Shown: positions 1-5,947 of the stretch, piece by piece
Numbering within the stretch: position 1 is the stretch's first letter
Layout: each line of letters opens with the position of its first letter
Made by a program: the position numbers and the translations under genes
Source of the DNA: Lichenicola sp964249915
Lineage (GTDB): Bacteria; Pseudomonadota; Alphaproteobacteria; Acetobacterales; Acetobacteraceae
DNA: 5,947 bases
Assembly (NCBI GenBank): GCA_964249915.1
Contig: CAXUEL010000220.1
Span: forward strand, 1-5,947
Direction of reading: 5' to 3'
Notes under the pieces: model-generated
Told to the model about the DNA's origin: nothing
Databases searched by the model: none
Seen by the model: only the letters and a program-made list of their open reading frames with translations

Positions 1-54
1 GGCGCGGGCTGCGCAGGAGCGGCGGGCGGCGGGGGAGCGTGCTCACGCGGGGAT

Positions 55-81
55 GGCGCCGGCCCCGCTGCCGCCGGCGCC
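55..81 (-). terminator. GC hairpin downstream of glnA
   Basis: A perfect 9-bp inverted repeat (GGCGCCGGC at 55-63 with GCCGGCGCC at 73-81, 9-base loop) begins 16 bases after the glnA stop codon. It would form a very stable stem at the 3' end of the glnA mRNA. No T-run follows on the minus strand, so it is not a classical intrinsic terminator; it may protect the 3' end or assist termination. A smaller stem (47-52 with 63-68) would compete with it. No gene is recognisable in positions 1-97. Confidence 0.4.
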
Positions 82-97
82 CGCCCGCACGGCCGGG

Positions 98-1570
<1,473 letters not shown>

Positions 1571-1594
1571 CCGGGTGCTACCTGCTGTCTGGAC

Positions 1595-1614
1595 GGCCGC
1601 TCCGCGCGGCGGCC
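1595..1614 (-). other. Possible hairpin in the glnA leader
   Basis: A 6-bp inverted repeat (GGCCGC at 1595-1600, GCGGCC at 1609-1614, 8-base loop) lies inside the predicted 5' leader, about 25 bases before the glnA start. It may shape the leader RNA, but in DNA this GC-rich such a stem can arise by chance. There is no T-run and no known riboswitch pattern that I recognise. Confidence 0.2.
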
Positions 1615-1658
1615 CTGGGGGTGTCGGGGGAGATGCGGCATCGGCCGCCGCCCGGCGG

Positions 1659-1674
1659 AGCGGCGATCGTGCCA
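1659..1674 (-). promoter_or_regulatory. Sigma-54 (-24/-12) promoter candidate for glnA
   Basis: Read on the minus strand, the site is TGGCACGATCGCCGCT. It matches the RpoN consensus TGGCACG-N4-TTGCW at the whole -24 half, at the invariant GC of the -12 element and at the final T. The GG and GC are at the required spacing; the two Ts of the -12 half are replaced by CC. The predicted start is near 1648, giving a leader of about 78 bases before glnA. Sigma-54 promoters activated by NtrC are well known at glnA, but I could not identify a clear NtrC site upstream. Confidence 0.6.
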
Positions 1675-1692
1675 TGCGACGATAATCGATCG

Positions 1693-1706
1693 TTGCGACG
1701 CCGCAA
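1693..1706. repeat. Small inverted repeat between glnB and glnA
   Basis: TTGCG-ACGC-CGCAA is a perfect 5-bp dyad with a 4-base spacer, about 52 bases upstream of the predicted sigma-54 start and 26 bases past the glnB stop codon. It could be a protein-binding site or a weak 3' stem of the glnB message. It lacks a T-run and does not match the NtrC consensus. Confidence 0.25.
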
Positions 1707-1731
1707 GCCGTGTCGGGCGTGCCGGGTGACG

Positions 1732-2070
1732 CTAGATCGCGTCCTCGCCGCGCTCGCCGGTGCGGATGCGGACCACCTCCTCCAGGCTGTAGACGAAGAT
1801 CTTGCCGTCGCCGATGCGACCGGTGCGGGCGGCGTCGACGATCGCCTCCACCGCGCGCTCGGCGATGGCGTCGTCGCACACCACCTCGATCTTCATCTTG
1901 GGCAGGAAGTCGACCACGTATTCGGCGCCGCGGTACAGCTCGGTGTGGCCCTTCTGCCGGCCGAAGCCCTTGGCCTCGGTGACGGTCAGGCCCTGCAGGC
2001 CGATCTCGTGCAGCGCTTCCTTCACCTCGTCGAGCTTGAACGGCTTGATGATGGCCTCGATCTTCTTCAT
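1732..2070 (-). CDS. glnB: Nitrogen regulatory protein PII (GlnB)
   Basis: A trimeric signal protein that senses 2-oxoglutarate and ATP/ADP and reports nitrogen status to partners such as the GlnE adenylyltransferase and NtrB. The 112-residue length is exactly that of the family. It begins MKKIEAIIKPFKLDEVKEAL; the T-loop GRQKGHTELYRGAEY places the uridylylated tyrosine at position 51, as in E. coli GlnB. The C-terminal signature GDGKIFV (about 87-93) is intact, and the protein ends in the usual RTGERGEDAI. The ATG at 2070 is the canonical start; the frame is open 18 codons further, but that extension has no family similarity. The Shine-Dalgarno is weak. glnA follows 161 bases downstream in the same direction, so the two may share a transcript. 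GlnB is a better fit than GlnK because of the glnA linkage and the absence of amtB. Confidence 0.96.
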   Translation of the reverse strand: MKKIEAIIKPFKLDEVKEALHEIGLQGLTVTEAKGFGRQKGHTELYRGAEYVVDFLPKMKIEVVCDDAIAERAVEAIVDAARTGRIGDGKIFVYSLEEVVRIRTGERGEDAI

Positions 2071-2098
2071 CGGCGAGGTTCCAGGTGGCCGTCGTACG

Positions 2099-2124
2099 TT
2101 GCCACGCGCCGCGGGCCGCGGCAA
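2099..2124. repeat. Imperfect dyad in the glnB/aminotransferase divergent region
   Basis: TTGCC at 2099-2103 and GGCAA at 2120-2124 form an inverted repeat around a GC-rich core that contains CCGCGGGCCGCGG (2108-2120), itself symmetrical. It lies 29 bases before the glnB start and 57 bases before the aminotransferase start, so it could be a shared operator or core promoter region. I see no convincing -35/-10 pair for either gene in this 110-base gap. The dyad could be chance in such GC-rich DNA. Confidence 0.25.
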
Positions 2125-2180
2125 TCACGGCCGCCCTGCCTGGCCCGCCGCCGCCGACAGATGGAGCTCGAAGTTTCGCG

Positions 2181-3338
2181 ATGAAGACACCGAACCGACT
2201 GCTCGCCGACGCGCCGACCACCATCTTCACCGTGATGTCGGCGCTGGCGGCGCGGCACGACGCGATCAACCTCGGCCAGGGCTTCCCCGACACCGAGGGG
2301 CCGGCCGACATGGTCCGGGTGGCCGCCGACGCGCTGCTGGACCACCGCAACCAGTACGCGCCGCTCACCGGGCTGCCGGAGCTGCGGGACGCGGTGGCGC
2401 GGTCGAACCGGCGCTTCTACGGGCTGGAGGTCGACCCCCTGACCGAGGTGGTGGTGACCTCGGGCGCCACCGAGGCGCTGGCGGCGTCGCTGGCCGCCCT
2501 GGTCGAGCCGGGCGACGAGGTGGTGCTGTTCGAGCCGCTCTACGACACCTACCTGCCGGCGGTGCGGCTGCTGGGCGGGGTGCCGCGCCTGGTCCGGCTG
2601 TCGCCGCCGGACTGGCGGCTGCCCCGCGCCGAGCTGGAGGCGGCGTTCGGGCCGCGCACCAAGGCGGTGCTGCTGAACACGCCGATGAACCCGTCGGGCA
2701 AGGTGTTCGACGCGGACGAGCTGGCGCTGCTGGCCGGGCTGCTGCAGCGGCACGACGCGTATGCGATCTGCGACGAGGTGTACGAGCACCTGACCTTCGA
2801 GGGCGTCCGGCACGTGCCGCTGATGACGCTGCCCGGGATGCGGGAGCGCTGCGTGCGGATCGGCAGCGCGGGCAAGAGCTTCTCGCTGACCGGCTGGAAG
2901 GTGGGCTACGCGACCGCGCCGGCGCCGCTCGCCGCGGTGATCGCCAAGGCGCACCAGAACCTCACCTTCGCCACCCCGCCCAACCTGCAGCGCGCGGTCG
3001 CCTACGGGCTGGACAAGGACGCGGACTATTTCGACGCGCTCGGGCGGGACCTCGAGGCCAAGCGCGACCGGCTCGCGGACGGGCTGTCCGGGCTCGGCTT
3101 CGGGGTGCTGCCGTCGCATGGGAGCTACTTCCTGGTCGCCGACATCCGCCGGTTCGGCCGCGAGGACGACGCGGCGTTCTGCCGGCGCATCACCGAGCGG
3201 GCCGGGGTGGCGGCGATCCCGGTGTCGGCGTTCTACGGCGCGCCGGACGCCCCGGACCACTACGTGCGCTTCGCCTTCTGCAAGCGAGAGGCGGTGCTGG
3301 ACGAAGCACTCGGCCGGCTGCGCGCCCATCTCGCGTGA
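2181..3338 (+). CDS. PLP-dependent aminotransferase, class I/II (YbdL/KAT-like)
   Basis: A cytosolic fold-type I aminotransferase of 385 residues, the normal length. Visible landmarks are INLGQGFPD (30-38), the substrate-side NQYAPLTGLPELR (58-69), SGATEAL (94-100), NTPMNPSG with the PLP-contacting Asn170 (166-173), CDEVYEHL with Asp198 and Tyr201, the SAGKSFSLTGWK box with Schiff-base Lys232, and Arg363 in YVRFAFCK for the substrate carboxylate. The pattern resembles E. coli YbdL (methionine aminotransferase) and kynurenine/glutamine aminotransferases; the exact amino donor cannot be read from sequence, so no symbol is given. The ATG at 2181 is preferred because family similarity starts there; the frame is open 32 codons upstream with low-complexity sequence. 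Its Shine-Dalgarno is weak. It is divergent from glnB and followed by a short hairpin with a T-run, so it is probably monocistronic. Confidence 0.93.
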   Translation: MKTPNRLLADAPTTIFTVMSALAARHDAINLGQGFPDTEGPADMVRVAADALLDHRNQYAPLTGLPELRDAVARSNRRFYGLEVDPLTEVVVTSGATEALAASLAALVEPGDEVVLFEPLYDTYLPAVRLLGGVPRLVRLSPPDWRLPRAELEAAFGPRTKAVLLNTPMNPSGKVFDADELALLAGLLQRHDAYAICDEVYEHLTFEGVRHVPLMTLPGMRERCVRIGSAGKSFSLTGWKVGYATAPAPLAAVIAKAHQNLTFATPPNLQRAVAYGLDKDADYFDALGRDLEAKRDRLADGLSGLGFGVLPSHGSYFLVADIRRFGREDDAAFCRRITERAGVAAIPVSAFYGAPDAPDHYVRFAFCKREAVLDEALGRLRAHLA

Positions 3339-3364
3339 ACGATGTTCACGGACGCGCATGGCGA

Positions 3365-3393
3365 TTGACGGGACGGGGCCGTCCTTTTAAACC
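3365..3393 (+). promoter_or_regulatory. Promoter candidate for tRNA-His (and mobA)
   Basis: TTGACG at 3365-3370 is an almost perfect -35 element. With a 17-base spacer the -10 would be TAAACC at 3388-3393; a 16-base spacer gives TTAAAC. The predicted transcript starts near 3400, about 8 bases before the tRNA 5' end, as expected for a tRNA gene. The -10 is a poor match to TATAAT, but it sits in the only A/T patch of the gap. Confidence 0.5.
3371..3388 (+). terminator. Intrinsic terminator candidate after the aminotransferase gene
   Basis: GGACG-GGGC-CGTCC is a perfect 5-bp GC stem with a 4-base loop, followed at once by TTTT, 32 bases after the aminotransferase stop codon. This is the form of a short Rho-independent terminator. 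The T-run is short, and the same bases form the spacer and -10 edge of the proposed tRNA promoter, so the hairpin may be partly fortuitous. Confidence 0.55.
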
Positions 3394-3407
3394 CGGCGCC
3401 GTCGTGT

Positions 3408-3484
3408 GGCGGACGTAGCTCAGCTGGTAGAGCGCCAGGTTGTGGTCTTGGATGTCGCGGGTTCGAGCCCCGTCGTTCGCCCCA
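3408..3484 (+). tRNA. tRNA-His (anticodon GTG)
   Basis: A complete cloverleaf can be folded by hand. The acceptor stem GCGGACG (3409-3415) pairs with CGTTCGC (3474-3480) with one G-T wobble. The D arm is GCTC/GAGC. The anticodon stem CCAGG/CTTGG encloses the loop TTGTGGT with anticodon GTG. A five-base variable loop ATGTC follows, then the T arm GCGGG-TTCGAGC-CCCGT. The extra G-1 at 3408 faces discriminator C73 at 3481, the identity pair read by standard bacterial HisRS, and the CCA end (3482-3484) is encoded. No terminator is visible between the tRNA and mobA. Confidence 0.97.
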
Positions 3485-3503
3485 GCACGATCCCGCCGAA
3501 AGC

Positions 3504-4097
3504 ATGAGCGGCACCGTGGCCGTGGTCCTGGCCGGCGGTGCCGCGCGCCGGCTGGGCGGGGTCGACAAGACGCTGGTCGGGATCGGCGGCGTCCCGGTCC
3601 TGTCCCTGATCCTCGAGCGGCTGCGGCCGCAGCTGGACCGGGTGGCGCTCGGCGCCAATGGCGATCCGGCGCGGTTCGCGTCCTTCGGGCTGACGGTGCT
3701 GGCGGACCGCAGGCAGGGGATCGGCCCGCTGGGCGGCCTGCTGCGCGCGCTGGACTGGGCGGCGGAGCAGGGGGCGGACTCTCTGCTGACGGTGCCGGGC
3801 GATACCCCGTTCATCCCGCGCGACCTGCTGGCTCGCCTGGCGCCGGCGCCGGCGGTGGCGGTGTCCGGCGGGCGCACGCATCACCTAGTGGCGCTGTGGC
3901 CGGTGTCGTGGCGCGACGCACTGGCGGACCACCTGGACGGGCTGCTGCCGGACGCGCCGCGCCGCGCGTTCGGGGTGCTGGCGTTCGCCGGCCCGCGGGA
4001 CCTGCGCCAGGTGGGGTTCGCGAGCGGTCCGGTGGACCCGTTCTTCAACGTCAACACGCCGGAGGACCAGGCGCTCGCGCGGGCGATGCGTTCCTGA
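3504..4097 (+). CDS. mobA: Molybdenum cofactor guanylyltransferase (MobA)
   Basis: Transfers GMP from GTP to molybdopterin-Mo, giving the guanine-dinucleotide cofactor used by DMSO-reductase-family enzymes such as formate dehydrogenases and nitrate reductases. The 197 residues match the usual size. Visible motifs are the nucleotide-binding loop LAGGAARRLGGVDKTL (9-24, with Lys22), GPLGGLLRAL (74-83), the metal-binding VPGD (97-100, Asp100), SGGRTHHLVALWP (121-133; many relatives have Pro where His127 stands) and the C-terminal FFNVNTPED (180-188). The ATG at 3504 is the first in frame and puts the LAGG loop at the usual distance from the N-terminus; only a weak GAAAG precedes it. It starts 19 bases after tRNA-His with no room for its own promoter, so it is probably expressed from the tRNA transcript. 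It ends head-on against panC. Confidence 0.93.
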   Translation: MSGTVAVVLAGGAARRLGGVDKTLVGIGGVPVLSLILERLRPQLDRVALGANGDPARFASFGLTVLADRRQGIGPLGGLLRALDWAAEQGADSLLTVPGDTPFIPRDLLARLAPAPAVAVSGGRTHHLVALWPVSWRDALADHLDGLLPDAPRRAFGVLAFAGPRDLRQVGFASGPVDPFFNVNTPEDQALARAMRS

Positions 4098-4940
4098 TCA
4101 GGGCCCTGTGCCGGACAGCAGGAGGTTGTCGATCAGGCGGGTCGGCCCGAGGCGGGCGGCGAGCGAGACCAGCGCGCGGTCCCCGGCGCGGTCGAGCTCG
4201 CGCATCGTGTCCGGGTCGGCGACGCTGACGTAGTCGACGGCGAGGCCGGGATCGGCGCCGAGGGTGGTGCGGACCGCCGCGCGCAGCGCCGCCGCGTCGC
4301 GTTCGCCGGCGCGGAACAGCGCCTCGGCGGCCAGCAGGGCCCGGTGCAGCAGGGGCGCGCGGGCGCGCTGTTCGGGGGTCAGGTAGGCGTTGCGGCTGGA
4401 CAGGGCGAGGCCGTCGTCGTCGCGCACGGTGTCGCCGACCACGATGGCGACCGGCAGGTCGAGGTCGCGCACCAGCCGGCGGATCACGGCACTCTGTTGC
4501 GCGTCCTTCCGGCCGAAATAGGCGCGGTCGGGCTGCACGATGTTGAGCAGCTTGGCCACCACGGTGGCGACGCCGGCGAAGTGGCCGGGCCGCACCGCGC
4601 CTTCCAGCGGCTCGGCGACCGGGCCGACGTCGATCCGGGTGGCGAAGCCGGGCGGGTAGATCTCGTCCGGTTGCGGCACGAACGCCAGGGTCGCGCCGGC
4701 CTGCTCCAGCAGGTGGAGGTCGCGCGGCAGGTCGCGCGGGTAGCGGGCCAGGTCCTCGTGCGGGCCGAACTGGGTCGGGTTGACGAAGATGCTGGCGGCG
4801 GCGGTGCCGCACTCGGCCAGCGCGCGCTCGACCAAAGACAGGTGGCCGCGATGCAGGAAGCCCATGGTCGGCACCAGGCCGAGCGTGCCGACCGCGCGGC
4901 GCGCGGCGCGGAAGGCGGCGACCGTGGACAGGACCTGCAT
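4098..4940 (-). CDS. panC: Pantothenate synthetase (PanC)
   Basis: Joins pantoate and beta-alanine with ATP, through a pantoyl-adenylate, to form pantothenate, the coenzyme A precursor. It is a cytosolic dimer of the nucleotidyltransferase HIGH superfamily. The 280 residues are of normal length. Visible motifs are PTMGFLHRGHLSL (24-36, with the HIGH-like His30/His33), FVNPTQFGPHEDLARYPR (52-69), GHFAGVATVVAKLLNIV (119-135), YFGRKDAQQ (141-149, catalytic Lys145), and GLALSSRN (177-184, the KMSKS counterpart). Position 174 carries Asp (TVRDDDG) where Glu is common, a mild change. The start ATG at 4940 directly follows the panB stop codon with no Shine-Dalgarno visible in the GC-rich end of panB, so translation is probably coupled. 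The stop codon abuts that of mobA on the other strand. Confidence 0.96.
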   Translation of the reverse strand: MQVLSTVAAFRAARRAVGTLGLVPTMGFLHRGHLSLVERALAECGTAAASIFVNPTQFGPHEDLARYPRDLPRDLHLLEQAGATLAFVPQPDEIYPPGFATRIDVGPVAEPLEGAVRPGHFAGVATVVAKLLNIVQPDRAYFGRKDAQQSAVIRRLVRDLDLPVAIVVGDTVRDDDGLALSSRNAYLTPEQRARAPLLHRALLAAEALFRAGERDAAALRAAVRTTLGADPGLAVDYVSVADPDTMRELDRAGDRALVSLAARLGPTRLIDNLLLSGTGP

Positions 4941-5765
4941 CTAGCGCAGCGCCGCCGCGAGCTCGGCCTCGTCCATGCTGCTGCTCTGCGCCGCGGTGGG
5001 GAAGCGCCCGTCCTGCACCTCGGCGACGTACTGGCGCAGCGCGTCCTCGATCGCGGCGCCGATGGCGGCATAGCGCTTGGCGTGGCGCGGCGACTTGGCC
5101 GGATAAAGGCCGAGCAGGTCGTGCCAGACCTGCACCTGGCCGTCGCAGCCGGCGCCGGCGCCGATGCCGATGGTGGGGATGCGCAGGCGTCGCGACACCG
5201 CCTCGGCCAGCGGCGCCGGCACCAGCTCCAGCACCACGGCGAAGGCGCCGGCGGCTTCCAGGGCCAGCGCGTCGTCGAGCAGCTGCCGCGCCTCCGCGGC
5301 CGCCCTGGCCTGGACCCGCAGGCCGAGCTGGTGCTGCGCCTGCGGGGTCAGGCCGAGATGCCCCATCACCGGCACGCCGAGGGCGGTCAGCAGCCGGACG
5401 CTGGGCAGGATCGGCGCCCCGCCTTCCAGCTTGACCGCGCCCACGCCCGCCTCCTGCATCAGCCGGCGGGCGGAGGCGACCGCGTCGGCTTCGCTGGCAT
5501 AGGTCAGGAACGGCAGGTCGCCGACCACCAGCGCCCTGACCGAGCCGCGCACCACCGCGGCGGCGTGGCGCACCATGTCGTCCAGCGTGACCGGCAGGGT
5601 GGTGTCGTGGCCGTGCACCACCATGCCCAGCGAGTCGCCCACCAGCAGCAGGGGCACGCCGGCGCGCTCGGCCAGGACGGCGGAGGGATGGTCGTAGGCG
5701 GTCAGCATGGCGATGCGCTCGCCCGCCTGCTTCATCTTCTGCACGTCGAGGCGGGTGAGCCGCAT
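4941..5765 (-). CDS. panB: 3-methyl-2-oxobutanoate hydroxymethyltransferase (PanB)
   Basis: Catalyses the first committed step of pantothenate synthesis: transfer of a hydroxymethyl group from 5,10-methylene-tetrahydrofolate to 2-ketoisovalerate, giving ketopantoate. It has a cytosolic TIM-barrel fold. The 274 residues include MLTAYDHPSA (20-29), LVGDSLGMVVHGHDTTLPVT (41-60) with metal ligand Asp44, VVGDLPF with Asp83, AVKLEGG with Lys112 and Glu114, the VMGHLGLTPQ segment (133-142), VLELVPA with the catalytic Glu180, and IPTIGIGAGAGCDGQVQVWHDLLGL (196-220). All expected active-site residues are present. The ATG at 5765 is fixed by a perfect AGGAGG five bases upstream. It is the first gene of the panB-panC operon. 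The gene for ketopantoate reductase (panE/ilvC) is not in this window. Confidence 0.97.
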   Translation of the reverse strand: MRLTRLDVQKMKQAGERIAMLTAYDHPSAVLAERAGVPLLLVGDSLGMVVHGHDTTLPVTLDDMVRHAAAVVRGSVRALVVGDLPFLTYASEADAVASARRLMQEAGVGAVKLEGGAPILPSVRLLTALGVPVMGHLGLTPQAQHQLGLRVQARAAAEARQLLDDALALEAAGAFAVVLELVPAPLAEAVSRRLRIPTIGIGAGAGCDGQVQVWHDLLGLYPAKSPRHAKRYAAIGAAIEDALRQYVAEVQDGRFPTAAQSSSMDEAELAAALR

Positions 5766-5770
5766 CGCTT

Positions 5771-5776
5771 CCTCCT
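5771..5776 (-). promoter_or_regulatory. Perfect Shine-Dalgarno of panB
   Basis: AGGAGG on the minus strand, five bases before the panB ATG. It is the best ribosome-binding site in the window and settles the panB start. The other genes have weak or absent sites. Confidence 0.85.
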
Positions 5777-5807
5777 GGTGCCGTGCCGGCAGCCGGCCGG
5801 GTTCCTC

Positions 5808-5836
5808 ATGCTAGTCTGCGGCCGGCAGCGCCGGAA
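5808..5836 (-). promoter_or_regulatory. Weak promoter candidate for panBC
   Basis: On the minus strand TAGCAT (5808-5813) could be a -10 element (4 of 6 to TATAAT), with TTCCGG 17 bases upstream as a poor -35. The predicted start near 5801 would give a leader of about 36 bases. This short A/T-containing patch is the only one in the panB upstream region, but the same bases could equally serve a divergent promoter. Confidence 0.25.
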
Positions 5837-5868
5837 GGTGCGGTGCCCGGTCGGGGCCGGGGGAGACG

Positions 5869-5947
5869 ATGGCGCCGCGATGCCGGGGGGGGGCCAGGCG
5901 GCCCGGGTCGAGCCGGGCCGCGCGGGCTCGGCCTCGTGGCGGTGTTG
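5869..5947 (+). CDS. Possible 5' end of a divergent gene, cut by the window edge
   Basis: An ATG at 5869 follows GGGGGAG with short spacing and opens a frame with no stop to the window end (26 codons, arginine-rich). A second ATG at 5880, in another frame, is also open to the end and has more coding-like third positions (almost all G or C), but its Shine-Dalgarno would be too far away. A nine-G run at 5885-5893 lies inside both frames, so a one-base sequencing error would swap them. I recognise no family, and open frames this short are expected by chance at this base composition. Confidence 0.18.
   Translation, partial: MAPRCRGGARRPGSSRAARARPRGGV

Noticed and set aside
1675..1731. NtrC binding site upstream of the sigma-54 candidate
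   Set aside because: Looked for GCACC/GGTGC-type half-sites as an inverted pair; only scattered partial matches (GGCAC, GGTGAC) are present, not a convincing dyad.
1571..2368. Upstream extension of the glnA frame through glnB, giving a 756-residue protein
   Set aside because: The extension is the out-of-frame shadow of glnB and intergenic DNA; GS similarity starts about 20 residues after the ATG at 1570.
2067..3359. 430-residue open frame antisense to the aminotransferase
   Set aside because: Arg/Val/Gln-rich shadow frame; the sense frame carries all the aminotransferase motifs.
1802..3418. 538-residue plus-strand frame overlapping glnB and the aminotransferase
   Set aside because: Alanine/arginine/glycine low-complexity shadow with no domain; overlaps two certain genes.
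3440..4228. Plus-strand frame starting inside tRNA-His and overlapping mobA
   Set aside because: Starts within the tRNA and reads Arg/Gly-rich in the wrong frame relative to mobA.
4051..4812. Minus-strand frame overlapping panC
   Set aside because: Arg/Pro-rich shadow of panC; panC motifs are in another frame.

Overview
The window is a compact stretch of a bacterial chromosome with very high G+C, probably from an alphaproteobacterium of the Rhodospirillales/Acetobacterales type (inference). Three things point there: an adjacent glnB-glnA pair with a sigma-54-like promoter in front of glnA, alphaproteobacterial-style GlnA and GlnB sequences, and a tRNA-His that still encodes the ancestral G-1:C73 pair. 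That pair has been lost in the Rhizobiales/Rhodobacterales/Caulobacterales group.

Layout, left to right. Positions 98-2070 on the minus strand hold glnB (PII signal protein) followed by glnA (type I glutamine synthetase), which together form the core of ammonium assimilation and its control. The 161-base gap between them holds a good sigma-54 (-24/-12) candidate, so glnA can probably be transcribed from its own nitrogen-regulated promoter as well as from glnB. Divergent from glnB, at 2181-3338 on the plus strand, is a PLP-dependent aminotransferase of the YbdL/kynurenine-aminotransferase type. It is followed by a short GC stem with a T-run that overlaps the probable promoter of tRNA-His(GTG) at 3408-3484. 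Only 19 bases after the tRNA comes mobA (3504-4097), which makes the guanine-dinucleotide form of the molybdenum cofactor and is probably co-transcribed with the tRNA.

On the minus strand at 4098-5765 is the panB-panC operon for pantothenate synthesis. PanB makes ketopantoate from ketoisovalerate, and PanC joins pantoate to beta-alanine. panB has a perfect Shine-Dalgarno sequence. panC starts on the base after the panB stop codon and has no visible Shine-Dalgarno of its own, so it is probably translationally coupled. The mobA and panC stop codons face each other with no bases between them. The last 180 bases are the panB upstream region, with a nine-G run and perhaps the first codons of a divergent gene.

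Every well-supported gene belongs to a known housekeeping family. I found no phage, insertion sequence, CRISPR array, defence locus or unfamiliar gene. The points of interest are regulatory and architectural: the overlapping terminator/promoter before the tRNA, the sigma-54 site, the tRNA-mobA linkage, the back-to-back stop codons and a proline-rich N-terminal extension on GlnA.
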